64,000 nt of DNA from Nageia nagi (Eukaryota > Pinophyta), in contig JBITNC010000001.1 of NCBI GenBank assembly GCA_050084985.1, forward strand, positions 85,560,001 to 85,624,000. Reading direction: 5' to 3'. Each line of letters starts with the position of its first letter. The stretch's first letter is position 1. A program made the position numbers and the translations under genes. Shown here piece by piece: positions 11,690 through 22,995 of the stretch. The notes beneath the pieces are model-generated. The model worked only from the letters and a program-made list of their open reading frames with translations. It did no database searches and was not told where the DNA came from.

Positions 11690-13104
11690 ATTCATTAATG
11701 AATTGTTGAAGCTCCTATTGCTTTTATTCTTCTCATGCTAAGGACATCTTAACTACTTTGGCTTATCATCTAACTTTGGATCCAAGAAAGATACCTTCTT
11801 TTGATCAATTAGGTCTTGAATCTTATTGAAAAATGTCACACAATACTTTATTGCATGTCCTCACTTCTAGTGATATTCATAAAATTCATTTGAATTGCAC
11901 TCCTGCTATGGAGTATGGTTAATTTGTAGGCTTAAATGATGAAACCAATAAAATTCACTTAATTAGGGCCCTTGTAACCTCATCTATGTCATCATGGATA
12001 GGTATGAATTTCCATATATGGAATTTTGACATTCTATGTAGAAGGATTTATCTTATTTTTCCACATTTCAAACTTTACTTGATGCTACTATTTGTTTTTA
12101 TACTAATTCCACTTTGGCTACTATTTGAGCTTCTTGGGATTATTTCTTTTTGCATTGATGTTTAGGCTATGAATGTGATTTATTACTTTTTTTATTTCAT
12201 TATATTTTCCAATATCTATCTAATATTGAATTGTTAGTTTTCCAATAATGCCTATAGAAACTCATAAAGAGGTTATTTTTGATAGTCCAAACATTCTACT
12301 ACATACTTTGGTTGAAGTGCCTCAAGGAAGGCCATGATATTCATATCATCATTTTTACAAACCTAATTAGCTTTTTTAGTCCAAAATCTAATAAATTTCT
12401 CAATAAACTAACCTTCCCTTTGCTTTAGCTTCATCAAATCATTGAAAGGAATCTTATTTATGATATGGATTTGATAATAATCATAAAATAAAGTCTTTAA
12501 TTATGTAAAATTGGTGATGCTAGCAAGTGGCAATTTGATGAACTATTCTACAACTTCTTTTAAAGATAAATGAAATTACTTGGAACACAAGTCCTCATCC
12601 AAGGTGATGAAATACACTTCATTATATATATATATATATATATCAATACAAGGATCAATAGTACCATCAAGTTTTTTGAATTTCAACTCTTTGCTAGAGA
12701 GTAAGATGATATTTCTAATTCATATACACAAGGGATTATTATCTTCTTTTCATTGAGTATATAGTCCTTGACACTTAGCTATTTTCTTGACTTATTATTA
12801 TAGCCCTTAAATTCTATCTTGGGCTATCATTAGAAATGCATTCTCCAAGGGTGATGGTTTTTTAAAATTTTGACCTTGTTTGAAGGTTGTTAATTACTTT
12901 CTAGGTTTGAAGACTTAAAAGCTCATATTTTATCATTTCTATCATAGATGATATTATGTAATGTGGATGAGATGAATAATTCTCTATCAATATGAGGCAT
13001 CAATATCATGTTTTTCCTATTGCACTTTAGAATTTTTATACATATGATATCATTTTTTTCTTGATTCTATCTAGGGATGGTTTCCATAGCTTGAGCAAGT
13101 AGTC
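11690..13104 (-). pseudogene. gag remnant of gypsy element G, C-terminal half
   Basis: The minus-strand frame carries gypsy gag landmarks: KFEIQKLDGTIDP (about 12685), VYFITLDEDL, KLPLASITNFT, PFNDLMKLKQREG, FLEALQPKYV, then a zinc-knuckle-like FYEYH..GHAIKYC followed by NKIQDLIDQKKVSF (about 11880-11790). Stops interrupt it at likely Gln and Trp sites. The right end is the insertion point of element A; the N-terminal half continues at 18971-20310. Protease and RT should lie to the left but are not seen, so the element is truncated or rearranged there. Confidence 0.65.
12622..12643. repeat. (TA)n microsatellite
   Basis: An uninterrupted TA run of about 20 bp inside the gag remnant. It reads as an IYIYIY insertion in the gag frame. 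Confidence 0.9.
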
Positions 13105-13514
13105 TATTTGGATCTCATATCCTAACATTTTAGTGTTAGTATTAGTTATTTTAATTAAATTTTTAGCCTATATTATAAACTATAATATTTTGATTGTAAA
13201 TATGGAGCTCAATTTTGCATTACTATTAGGGTTAGGGTTACTATACTATAAATAGGTGAAAGTGAGTGGAGAAATGGATCTTGAACATTATTTTTCACTT
13301 TTGGAGTTGAAAGGAGGTAGCCCCTCAAAGTGGCCTATGATTCCAATACTATTTAGAAAAATACTATCCTTATCTACTTATTATTGCTATTTCATGTTCT
13401 ATTATCAATACATGCTCTGTTATTTCTATTAGATTAGTTATCATTTTCATATTCATATCAATATTCATTTACATTTTTACAATATTTTCCTTTCATATTT
13501 GTAGAATTATATCA
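13105..13514 (+). repeat. 5' LTR of element A
   Basis: Aligns end to end with 18555-18965. The first bases have decayed (TATTTGG for TGTTAGG). TATA box TATAAATAG at 13247-13255. The end is ...TATATCA. It contains GGAGGTAGCCCCTCAAAGTG, also present in variant form in the young element's LTRs. Confidence 0.9.
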
Positions 13515-13516
13515 TC

Positions 13517-13530
13517 TAGTATCAAAGCTC
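13517..13530 (+). promoter_or_regulatory. Primer-binding site of element A
   Basis: CTAGTATCAAAGCTC just after the 5' LTR, a decayed form of the initiator-Met-tRNA complement TGGTATCAGAGC. Confidence 0.75.
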
Positions 13531-14288
13531 TTTTCAAGGCCATTCTATTGTAGAAATTTTTTTTTAGAGGTTTAAGATAGAAACTCTATATAAAGGGTTT
13601 TAAAATATCCAATAGGATCTATCATTTTTGGCTAAGCACACTTGCCCATAAAGTTGTGTGTGAAGTGAGGTGCAAAAAGCTTTGCACCAATACCTAGGCC
13701 TCATATAGAACTCTATATAGAATTAGAGTCTATGTATTGAAAGGTGTATCAAAGACTATGCTATAAATAGAAACTAGGTAAGAAGCTATGTCGACCATCT
13801 ATAAACTATAGTGCACTAGCAAGTGCCACTGAAAAGTTACTTATCACAAAAGCCATCTCTGTAGCCTCTTTCCTTGCAAAACTTGGATAGGAGGGGTGTT
13901 TAGAGAAGCTTACAGAGTAGATAATCCTTACCCTTAAATCATTCCTTCACATATGAAACCTTGAATTAGGAGGTAGAATGTATGACTTGCAATTTTTAAG
14001 AGCCACCAAAAATAGCAATTTAGAGGTAGCAAAACCTTTAGAGCTAAATAACTAAAAATTTGTACTATTTTAGCATTTGTTAGCAAAAGCAAATAGACAT
14101 AGGTGTAAAAAAAAGTTTGGGAGTCTAAAAATAATCATCAAGAGACCTAGCTCATTATGATCAACTTTTCAAGCTAATCATTTTATTATATTACACCCAC
14201 ACACTTTTTCAAGCACTTTATAAAAATAGCAATTTCTAAAAATAATAATTTCCAAAAAAAATAGTTTCAAAAATAGTAATTTCTAGAA
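13531..14288. other. 5' leader of element A
   Basis: Non-coding stretch between the primer-binding site and the gag start, with no gene seen. 14100-14280 is A-rich with repeated AATAGCAATTTC-like motifs. Confidence 0.5.
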
Positions 14289-15400
14289 ATGGCACCTAAG
14301 ATAAGATCCCAAATAGTAGCACAAGCTAATCCTACCATGATGACATTTTAGACTATGATCCAACAAATGGTAGATACACTTACTGGCACATTCAAGGCTA
14401 AAATTTAATAACTATAGACCCCAATACAAACCATTAATAGTAAGTGTGATAGTGTCTAACTAAGTATCATTCATACCAATAATACATCTAGTTCATACTA
14501 GTTAGGATAGTTAAGAAATCCATAAGGGTATCATCATAACTTTTAGAGCCAACAAGATGATTTCATTTTTCCTTGCATAACCAAATTAGATTTTCCCTGA
14601 TTTGATGGAGATGATCCCACTAGATGGATTTATAAATTTGGATAGTATTTTACATTGAACCAAATTCCAAAATATTTTAAGGTGCACATGGAAACTTTTT
14701 ATTTGGATCATGAGTCTCTAAAATGGCACAAGTGGTACTCAAAAACTCATCCTACTCCTTCATGGGATGAATTTACTCAATAATTATTGATCCATTTTGG
14801 TCCTAGTGACTATGAAGATTTCACAGGGATATTAACCAAGTTAAATCAAACCACAATAGTCAAAGAATACCAAAATCAATTTGAGAAACTAACAAATCAC
14901 ATACATGGGTTGGATGATACATTTTTCAAAAGTTGTTTTATTAGTGGATTAAAAGAATAAATTAAATGAGGTTAAAATATTTAATCCCAAAACTATGATG
15001 GATGCTATTGCCTTGGGAAAGCTTGCTGAAGATAAGGCCAATGCTCATCAATAAAATGTAAGGCTCCCATTCATAAAGACACATAATAATTCCTATTCCT
15101 CTAATAACACTAGTGCCCCACCACCAAATTGCATAATGGAAACTAATAAGTTGACATGGGAGGAAATGGAAGAGCATTGAAAGAAGGGTTTATGCTATAA
15201 TTATGAATAGAAATTTGTTCATGGTCATTATTGTACTCAACAAAAGCTATATGTGTACTCTCATAATATTGTTGGATTTGAGAAGTACTCATAATTTTAT
15301 TGATCCATAAGTGGCTAAGGATGATGATTATTACATCCACCCTACAAATAATTTTGAGGTTATGATTGGTAATGAAGAAAAATAGCATGTAAAGGCACAT
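14289..15400 (+). pseudogene. gag of element A
   Basis: Starts with ATG at 14289 (MAPKIRSQIVAQANPTMM). The retrotransposon gag core is clear: FDGDDPTRWIYKFG, then YFTLNQIPKYFKVHME, ESLKWHKWYS and EYQNQFEKLTNHIHGL. The zinc knuckle at about 15193-15240 has Cys, then Tyr (15202-15204) where the second Cys belongs, with the His and last Cys present. Stops interrupt it, for example TGA in the FP.FDGDD context (usually Arg) and TAG in FG.YF (usually Gln). It would form the capsid; it cannot be translated whole. Confidence 0.85.
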
Positions 15401-15419
15401 GTCAAAATGTCAAACTAAG

Positions 15420-15770
15420 CATGGGCTACTATACTTTGAAAAGTGACATGTATGCTTTACCACTTTGGGGATGTTATATAGTTTTGGGGGTGTAATAGTT
15501 GAGGACTTTGGGCATCATGTAATGTAATTTTGAAGAGCTATAGATGACCTTCAAGATAGTCAAACAAGAGCATACTCTCAGGGTATTGCAAGTTGGACCA
15601 CAAATTGTGAGATCCCATAACATGAAAAAGATCATATGAAAAATTTGAAAGGGAATGTTGGTATAGTTATTCTCTTTAGTAATCATTAAATTTGAAGTCA
15701 TAGAGCCTAAGTACCTACAACCCATCTTGAGTAAGCATGCATGTGCCTTTGAGGAACCAATAAGATTACC
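15420..15770 (+). pseudogene. Protease region of element A
   Basis: Readable as decayed gypsy protease/linker: IVLGV, then two adjacent stops at sites that are Gln-Trp in relatives, then LRTLGIM and FEELQ-like sequence followed by MTFKIV. The active-site triad lies upstream, where the reading is too degraded to show it. Confidence 0.55.
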
Positions 15771-15899
15771 ATCCCAACAATCTCATGATCATGCTATCCA
15801 ATTGGTGCCAAGAAGTCAACTGCCAAATATTCATCCTTATCAGTATCCTTATTTATAAAAAAATGAAAGTGAAAAATTGGTTCAAGAATTTTGGATGTA

Positions 15900-16620
15900 G
15901 GAGTAATTTGACCTAGCATAAGCCCATATTCTTAACTATTTATATTGGTTCATAAGAAAGATAGCTCATGGCATATGTGTGTGGATTTTAGGGCCCTCAA
16001 CAAAATTACCATTAAGGATAAATTTTTGATACTGATCATTGATGAATTATTACATGAACTGCAGGGGGTAAGATGTTTTTCCCAGTTGGGCCTATAATCT
16101 AGGTATCACCAAATCCACCTCATGGTGGAGGATATACAAAAGATTGCATTTTGCACTCATGAGGGCCATTATGAGTTCTTGATCATGCTGTTTGGACTCA
16201 CAAATGCTCCATCCACATTTCAAATTTTAATGAATTAGGTGTTTCATCCATTCCTCAGGAAGTTCATTTTAGTTTTCTTTGATGATATGTTGATCTATAG
16301 TAAGACATGGCAAGAACACATGGCACATGTTGACCAAACCTTACAAATTTTTAGGGGACATCATCTATATGCAAAAAAATCCAAATGTTCATTTGGCAAG
16401 AGGGAAATTGACTACTCAGGCCATATTATATCTAAAGAGGGAGTTAAGGTGGATCCACATAAGATTACTAACATGCAAAATTGGTCTATTCCTACATCTT
16501 GTAAAAGTCTTTGAGGATTCTTAGGGTTGATAGGCTATTATAGGAAATTTGTGAAATATTATGGTAATATTGCAGCACCTCTAACAATGTTGTTGAAAAA
16601 GAATGCATTCCAATGGTCCC
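15900..16620 (+). pseudogene. Reverse transcriptase of element A
   Basis: Consecutive RT blocks are legible: [69 protein letters not shown], then MN.VFHPFLRKF and VFFDDMLIYSK (YxDD-type catalytic box, 16263-16295). The first catalytic Asp (normally in LDLRSGYHQI) reads Gly. TAG at 16236-16238 replaces a Gln codon. TGA at 16512-16514 sits in the usual LRGFLG context, where CGA gives Arg. RT primer-grip and thumb sequence follows. Confidence 0.92.
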
Positions 16621-17120
16621 CTCAAGTTGAGGTATCTTTCCTTAAGCTCAAGGATGCAATGTGTACCACCTTGATATTAGCAATGCTAGATTTTTCTAAA
16701 ACCTTTATGATAGAAAGTGATGCTTGTGGAGTAGGAATTAGGGTAGTATTGATGCAAGAGAGCCATCCCTTGGTATTTACTATTAGAGCACTCTCTACTA
16801 AAAATTTGGGTAAATCCACCTATGAAAAAGAAATGCTTACCATTATTCATGCAGTTCAACATTGGAGACCATATCTCATTGATTGCCATTTCACCATCCC
16901 CATGGATCATCATAGTTTGAAATTTTTTATTGAGCAATGTATTTGTATGCTTGAGAAACAAAAATGGGTGACCAAACTATTGGGGTATGATTATGAGATA
17001 GTATACCATAAAGGTAAAGAGAATGTGGTTATCAATACTTTGTCCAAAAAATTTGAAGATCAGGTAGCACTGCAAGCTCTTTCATCTCCTATTCCTCAAT
17101 GGTTGAATAAGGTTAAATAA
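16527..17120 (+). pseudogene. RNase H domain of element A
   Basis: The longest open frame of the element (197 codons). It begins in the RT connection (YYRKFVKYYGNIAAPLT) and includes the RNase H blocks ESDACGVGIRVVLMQ, STYEKEMLTIIHAVQHWRPY, DHHSLKFFIEQ and KWVTKLLGYDYEIVYHKGKE. The first catalytic Asp (16719-16721) is present; the last, in the usual V-A-D-A-L-S motif, is Asn (17034-17036). Normally degrades the RNA strand of the RNA-DNA hybrid during reverse transcription. Confidence 0.92.
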
Positions 17121-17129
17121 GAGTGGGTA

Positions 17130-18240
17130 GAGGATAACTCCATCCAATAATTGTTAAAACAAATCATTCAAGATCCCACAAGTAAACCACACCACAAATG
17201 GCATGATGATATTTTGAGATTCAAAGGCCAAATTTTATTATCATCTCCTTTAAAATGTAAATTATAAATACTTGCTAAATTGTATTCCACACCTACATCA
17301 AGACATGATATATTTCTAAAAACTTATAAATGGGTGGCATGATCATTCTGTAGGTAGGTATGAAATTGGATATCAAGCAATTTGTGGTATCTTATGATGT
17401 GTGTCAATAATAAAAGGGTAAGATAATGGGCACCTTGGGAATCCTTTAGCCTCTTCTCATACTTAATTGTACATGGATCGATATCTTGATGGATTGCAAA
17501 GAAAAGGCCTTCCTAAATCTAATGGTAAATCAGTTATTTTAGTGGTGGTTGATTGGTTATCCAAATATGATCATTTTGATTCATTGGATCATCCTTATAA
17601 TGCAATGATAGTGGCATAATTATTCTTGGATAGAATTTTTAAACTACATGGCATGCTAAAGATGATTATTAGTGATCATGATCCCACTTTTATAAGCCAT
17701 TTTTGGTAAGAGCTTTTCAAGCTACAAGGCACCCAACTAAACATGAGCTCAACATATCACTTACAAATTGATGGTGAGACTAAAATTGTTAACAAATGTT
17801 TGGAAACATATTTATGTTATTTTGGTTCAACACAACCTATGCATTAGGTATGATGGCTTCCCTTGGCTAAGTGGTGGTATAATACATCTTATCATTTTGC
17901 AAGCAAGATGACCCCCTATGAAGCAATGTATGGTCAAGTTCGACCAATAGTCACCTTGTATGTTGTAGGAACTAGTAAGGTTTAGGTAGTTGACTCATCA
18001 TTAGTTACTCAAGATGATATTCTTCATTTGCTCAAGGATAACCTTTAGATAGCCCAACATCATATGAAGCAATAGGCTAATCAACAACATGTCAAAAGGA
18101 GTTATAGGTAGATGACATGGTAATTCTGATGCTACAACCTTATCATCAAAAATCCTTAAAAATAAAAGGCCCTCAAAAATTGGCCCCAAATTTTTATGGT
18201 CCCTATAAGGTGTTATAGTGCATTAGCCTAGCTATATATA
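17130..18240 (+). pseudogene. Integrase of element A
   Basis: The N-terminal zinc region reads HHKWHDDILRFKGQILLSS, LAKLYSTPTSRHDIFLKTYK and, with one Cys changed to Tyr, VSYDVCQ. The core has Asp1 in VVVDWLSKY (17551-17553) and Asp2 in IISDHDPTF (17674-17676). The third catalytic residue, Glu in the DGQTE context, is Lys (17782-17784). TAA at 17617-17619 and 17707-17709 replace Gln codons. The C-terminal domain follows to about 18230 (GPYKV-like and KIHLVFHVSYLKK-like). Inactive by both stops and the lost Glu. Confidence 0.92.
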
Positions 18241-18339
18241 AATTGAAGCTTATTTATTCTTCTAAGATTCACCTAGTGTTTCATGTCTCCTATCTCAAGA
18301 AAGTGGTCAGATCAAAGGTTTGGGTTTAGACACAATTTC

Positions 18340-18525
18340 CTAAGTTGGTAGAGGATAGATCAATGGTAGTTGTACCTATAGTAGTTTTGGATCAAAATTC
18401 ATGGAAACTTCATAACCTCACCATCACCAAAGTCCTTATGCAATGGCAAGGCATGGCACCTAAATATGCAACATGGAAAATACTTCATCAACTACAATAA
18501 TAGTTTCCACAATTCAAGCTTTAAG
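18340..18525 (+). pseudogene. Chromodomain of element A
   Basis: Reads PIVVLDQNSWKLHNL, then VLMQWQGMAPKYATWK, then after two stops FPQFKL. This is the C-terminal chromodomain that places the element among the chromoviruses, where it directs integration to particular chromatin. The end of the frame runs into the polypurine tract. Confidence 0.85.
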
Positions 18526-18540
18526 GACAAAGTTTCATCC

Positions 18541-18554
18541 CAAGAGGGGTGGCA
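18541..18554 (+). promoter_or_regulatory. Polypurine tract of element A
   Basis: CAAGAGGGGTGGCA immediately before the 3' LTR TGTTAGG. It still codes for the tail of the polyprotein in one frame. Confidence 0.85.
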
Positions 18555-18965
18555 TGTTAGGATCCCATATCCTAATATTTTAGTGTTAGTATTAGTTATT
18601 TTATTTAAATTGTTGACCTATATTATAAACCATAATATTGTGATTGTAAGGGTAGGGCCCAATTTTGCATTACTATTAGGGTTAGGATTAGTATATTATA
18701 AATAGGTGGAAGTGTGTGGAGAAATAGATCTTGAACATTATTTTTCACTTTTGGAGTTGTAAAGAGGTATCCCACTCAAATCAACCTATGATTCTATGAA
18801 TATTCAATAAAATCCTATCCTTATTTGCTTATTGTTGCTGTTTTGTATTCTATTATTAGTGCATGCTCTATTATTTTCATTAGATTAGTTGTCATTTTCA
18901 TGTTCAAATCAATATTCATTTACATTTCTACAACACTTCCCTTTCATATTTGTAGCATCATATCA
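18555..18965 (+). repeat. 3' LTR of element A
   Basis: Starts TGTTAGGATCCC and ends ATATCA. TATA box TATAAATAG at 18697-18705. It differs from the 5' LTR by many substitutions, of the order of one in ten by eye. Confidence 0.92.
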
Positions 18966-18970
18966 TATTC

Positions 18971-20310
18971 TATCTACTTCTTCTTCTTAATATTTTTTTT
19001 CATATGTGTAAGTGCAATGGGTTGGTTTCTTGTTCTTGATCTAAAATAGTCTCATCTTGGTCCTATAATTGTTTTGAAATTTTTGAATCAACCATGTATA
19101 ATACTTTATCTTTTCAGGAATAGTCAAGTTTTAATTGCTTTATCATCTCCTACATGAAGTAATTTTTATTTGATTATGTTATCTTCCCCTAACCAATTTG
19201 GATATTGTGTATCAAACTCTGCTAGAATCTTGTTTATTTCTTTGTATTTTACAAGATTTTCATGCTTACATTTATCTTCAACAAAAATATTTGTATCTTC
19301 ATCAAAATATGGAACCTATTCATCCTGTCTATTCTAGTCAACTTGTATGAATGTAATATTATCATTTTCATTTGGGATTGGATTATCAACTTGAGCTTCT
19401 TGATGAAGCAAATCTTTTAAGGTAGTATGTTGAGCATGTTTCTCATTGATATCATTGATTATATTGATAATTTCTTACTAATTTCCCTAAGCTATATCCA
19501 TGATAGAGACTACTGTAGGAATATGAATTGCTCTTTTTGTATGTGGCTTAGCTCCCATGTTAGGGTTGTTGCCCATGCTAACATGGGAATCTATGCTAGC
19601 TTATAGAAGGAAAAATGGGTGGACATTTGGTATAACTATGTAGCTAGTTACAAAGAATACCAAATTTGTATTTCTAGGTATGAGATTCATGTCAATAGGA
19701 GGTATGTTCTCCTTGTACCTATTACAATGCCATAAATTATGTTATTTTGTTACTTCTTCATCTTCTAGTACGTCAACTGTGTAAGCCTTTTCTTCAACTA
19801 GTAATCTACTAAGAAGCTTGATGAATATATACATATTATCCTTGAAATTTATAACCTTCTTGAATATCTCATCATCACTCAATCGAGCAATGATCTCTTC
19901 AATTATGATAAAAGGTTATTGATTTGGAGGAGTTTGGTATCTAGTATTATTTAAATTAACCCTTTGATTTACTATCTTAGCTAAACTATTAGATATCTAC
20001 AAAAATCTCTTGATCGAAAGCACTATTGATATCTTCTTTATTTATTTTCCCTATACATCAGTAGATGATTATTTACTATGAATTATTTCACTTCACCATT
20101 GAACCACCTTAGGTCTACCAATTCTTCTTATTCTTGGCATTTTATTGGCTACATGGTTAGTATTAATATGTGCAGTTTCATTTCTAGTAAAACAATACCT
20201 TAGGAATATTTATTATCCACTTCCATGATCATATGCTTGGTTTGACTATCAACATGTAATCTTGACATGCTTTCCCTAGGTTAGAGATACTTACATTTAT
20301 ATTAGCCATG
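18971..20310 (-). pseudogene. gag remnant of element G, N-terminal half
   Basis: The minus strand starts with ATG at about 20310 (MANINVSISNLGKACQDYML) and stays readable across stops to the element A insertion. Examples are EEIIARLSDDEIFKKVINF and LSRLLVEEKAYTVDVLEDEE (19915-19770), HAQHTTLKDLLHQEAQVDNP, and EINKILAEFDTQYPNWLGED (about 19245-19185). Many stops fit Gln or Trp codons. The segment continues at 13104 once A is removed. No domain can be named in this half; assignment to gag rests on the collinear C-terminal half. Confidence 0.5.
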
Positions 20311-20950
20311 ATTCACCATTTGACCCCTTTAATATTTGTTAAAGCTATCCCAATGTACCTAACATAAAATATAAGAACACAACCTAAGAAATATGTGATA
20401 ATAAGGTAAAATATAATTAAAATATGATTAAATGTATGTGTAAAGTTGCGCCTAAGTGGTATTATGTTAAGGGGACCACTTTTAAGTGTCAATGGTGTGG
20501 CCATTAGTATGATGATTGGTTTAGTACCAATCAATAAACTAATCCAAATATGTGATTATAGTACCAATGATAATATCACCATTATATTGATGATTGGTTT
20601 AGTCCTAATCAACAAACTAACCCAAAAAAATAGTTTGTATGGTTCCAACCAAGTGATCATAAAATAGTGATGGTTATTTGATGTCCACCCACCAAGGATA
20701 TGGTAAATAAAGGAATATGGTATAGGCATTATGTATAAAATAGTTTACATGTATTCATTATGCATGTAAATATATAAAGCAATAAACAAACATGCTAATG
20801 ATCATGATATCAAATTTCCCAAATCATTTTGATAAAGAAAGCATTTAGCTAATGAAGCACATATTCATTTAGCATTTGGGATATGCTATTTTTTCCCATT
20901 ATTAATAATATTTCACCTTGCACACCTATATATTCATAGCCTATTGTGCT
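20311..20950. other. Possible leader/LTR of element G
   Basis: No gene. It contains two related blocks about 73 bp apart, GATGATTGGTTTAGTACCAA (20511) and GATGATTGGTTTAGTCCTAA (20590), each with internal dyad symmetry (TTGGTTTAGTACCAA). Confidence 0.3.
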
Positions 20951-20954
20951 CCTT

Positions 20955-22399
20955 ATTTCACATCATCATATGTATTTAGATATTTCCCTAAGCTAACAAT
21001 CCTCTAAGAAGAAACTCTTTCCACATTTTTGATACCCCATAATGAGTTTTTTAGTAATAGTATTTTTACTACTAAAAATTCATTCCAAAATATATATCCC
21101 ATAGCTATATTTTTGATTGTTTCAAATGTATTGTTAAGTTCTAAGTATTTTTATTAACCAATATTGACCCATTCATTATTAGAGTTATAACACATCTCCC
21201 ATGCTAGCTTCAATCTCAAGGCCTTACTCATATCTTATATTTTCCTCAAACCTAGGACTCCAACCATATTTTGTTTACATACTTTTGGCTAAGATGAAAG
21301 AGCTATTTTCTTTTTTCTATTATTCCTGACTAAAGAAATCTTTTACATATTTGATCTATTGAGTTTGAGACCATCGTAGACATCTTGAAGACTAATGAAC
21401 TATAAATTGGAATTCTTTGTAGTGTAGTTTTAATGAGTAGCAAATTTTATATATGAATTAAGACTACTTTTGTACATCTTGATAACTTACCTTCAATCTT
21501 TGCAATGATTCCATCCTATAAACTTTATTTTATCCTACTTTTGAAAAGAGGCATACCAAGATAGATTGATGGAAGTTCACTCACTAGGAAATTGAATATC
21601 TCAATATTTTTTGTATAATGATAGTAATGTTGAAGAAAAATATTTTAGCCTTTTTAAAGTTTATTCTTTGGTGAGATGCATTCTCATACAACTATAGTAT
21701 TTCCTTGACCTTCTTAGCATCCCAAATGTAATCTTTTCCAATGAGAATGGTATCTTCCACTAACTAGTGGTGAATGATTGGAGTACATTTATTTGTTGGT
21801 TTTATGCCTCCCATATACTTTTATTTTCTAAATTTATTGATTTTTATCTCTATTTTTTATTCTATGATAATAAAAAGAAAGGAAGAAATTAGGTCTTCTT
21901 TTCTCAAGCCCCTTTGTATTTTGAAGAATCCTCCTAGTTCACCATTAATCATCACAAAATTTCCATAAAAATAACTTAGCATTGTCACAACTGAGAAAGG
22001 ATAGGGATAAATACATCTATTTATGATAAAATAATAATATGTAAATAAGAAAAAATATATCTCTCTACAACCATGGTGAGTAGAGACACACACATCCAAT
22101 CATAAACACTTACAAAATAAATATCAACTTTAGTGATATGAGCATTCCATAGCATATAGATCATAGTAAATTATTTAATCTTTACAACCATGAAGTAGCA
22201 TGAGATCACATAAAATAGTTATGACATGTAATCAGAAAATAATGGTTGGAGACCAACACATCTAACCACCTCAATAAATCAACTTCTAGTAGTCTTATTT
22301 TAGCTTTCTCTACAAGCTTCTAGCAACCTACAAAACTTCACCATTTAGACTATTGGTATCCTATAATCCATGTATTAATTTCACACTCTTTCAATATTT

Positions 22400-22451
<52 letters not shown>

Positions 22452-22560
22452 CTTACTATATTTTTTTGGAGGGCCTATACAATGTTATCCAAAAGGATAT
22501 TCTTGATCATCATTGGCATCCATTGTTTTCAAGTATCCGTTAATTTCATCCTTGATTTTT
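20955..22560 (-). pseudogene. L1-type LINE ORF2 remnant (reverse transcriptase)
   Basis: Minus-strand RT blocks in order: EINGYLKTMD (about 22545-22510, the linker before RT), MINGELGGFFKIQRGLRKED (21950-21890), LVEDTILIGKDYIWDAKKVK (about 21775-21715), QRINFKKAKIFFFN, SELPSIYLGMPLFKSRIK (about 21595-21540), then C-terminal KALRLKLAWEMCYN and FWNEFL (about 21090). The catalytic FADD box reads VED, so the first Asp is lost. The N-terminal endonuclease is absent and an AT microsatellite interrupts the upstream part, so this is a truncated, dead copy. No poly-A tail could be placed. Confidence 0.8.
22403..22449. repeat. (TA)n microsatellite
   Basis: About 23 TA units within the LINE remnant. 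Confidence 0.95.
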
Positions 22561-22990
22561 TGGAATACTTATTCAAGATAGAAAATAAAATAAAACTTTG
22601 TATTATCTAATTATTCTTTATAGTTTGTAGATAATGCACTTTCTTATTTCTTATATGATGTCATGTATTTCTCTTACACCTTAAAACTATAATATGATAA
22701 TGTTAAATTTATCATGATGACTATTGTTCTTCCATAATAGAATATCCATGCTTCATGATATAAGAAGTTGATATTATTCCTAAACACATAATAACAATAT
22801 AGAAATGTAGGATGAGTAATGCTAAGCACCATAAATTTCATAATCTAATGTATGAATAACTAGAAGTATGGATAAAATATCTCCATACATGTGTTATTCA
22901 TGCCTTGATCTTCTTCTCATAAGTTTAACAATTTCATTGATTGAGATAGGCTAATTTCATAATCGGTATGTAAGCATTAAAAATACATAA
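22561..22990. other. AT-rich spacer left of element C
   Basis: No gene recognised. It may contain more LINE sequence too degraded to read. Confidence 0.4.
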
Positions 22991-22995
22991 ATATG

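Larger units (their letters stand above)
13105..18965 (+). mobile_element. Element A: full-length decayed Ty3/gypsy chromovirus
   Basis: A 5.86-kb element with LTRs 13105-13514 and 18555-18965, a Met-type primer-binding site after the 5' LTR, a polypurine tract before the 3' LTR, and gag, protease, RT, RNase H, integrase and chromodomain in that order. Flanking 5-mers are tagtc and tattc, a TSD with one change. LTRs of about 410 bp and a C-terminal chromodomain fit a small chromovirus such as the Reina group. Every domain carries stops or lost catalytic residues, so it is dead. It is inserted into the gag gene of element G. Confidence 0.93.

Noticed and set aside
13223-13241. Telomere-like ATTAGGGTTAGGGTTA
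   Set aside because: Only about two units, inside an LTR, and present in altered form in the partner LTR; not a telomeric array.
16622-16961. Minus-strand open frames of 65 and 91 codons
   Set aside because: Shadows of the plus-strand RNase H domain of element A, which has clear family motifs.
21774-21968. Plus-strand 64-codon open frame
   Set aside because: Lies opposite the LINE reverse transcriptase blocks, which are the convincing reading.
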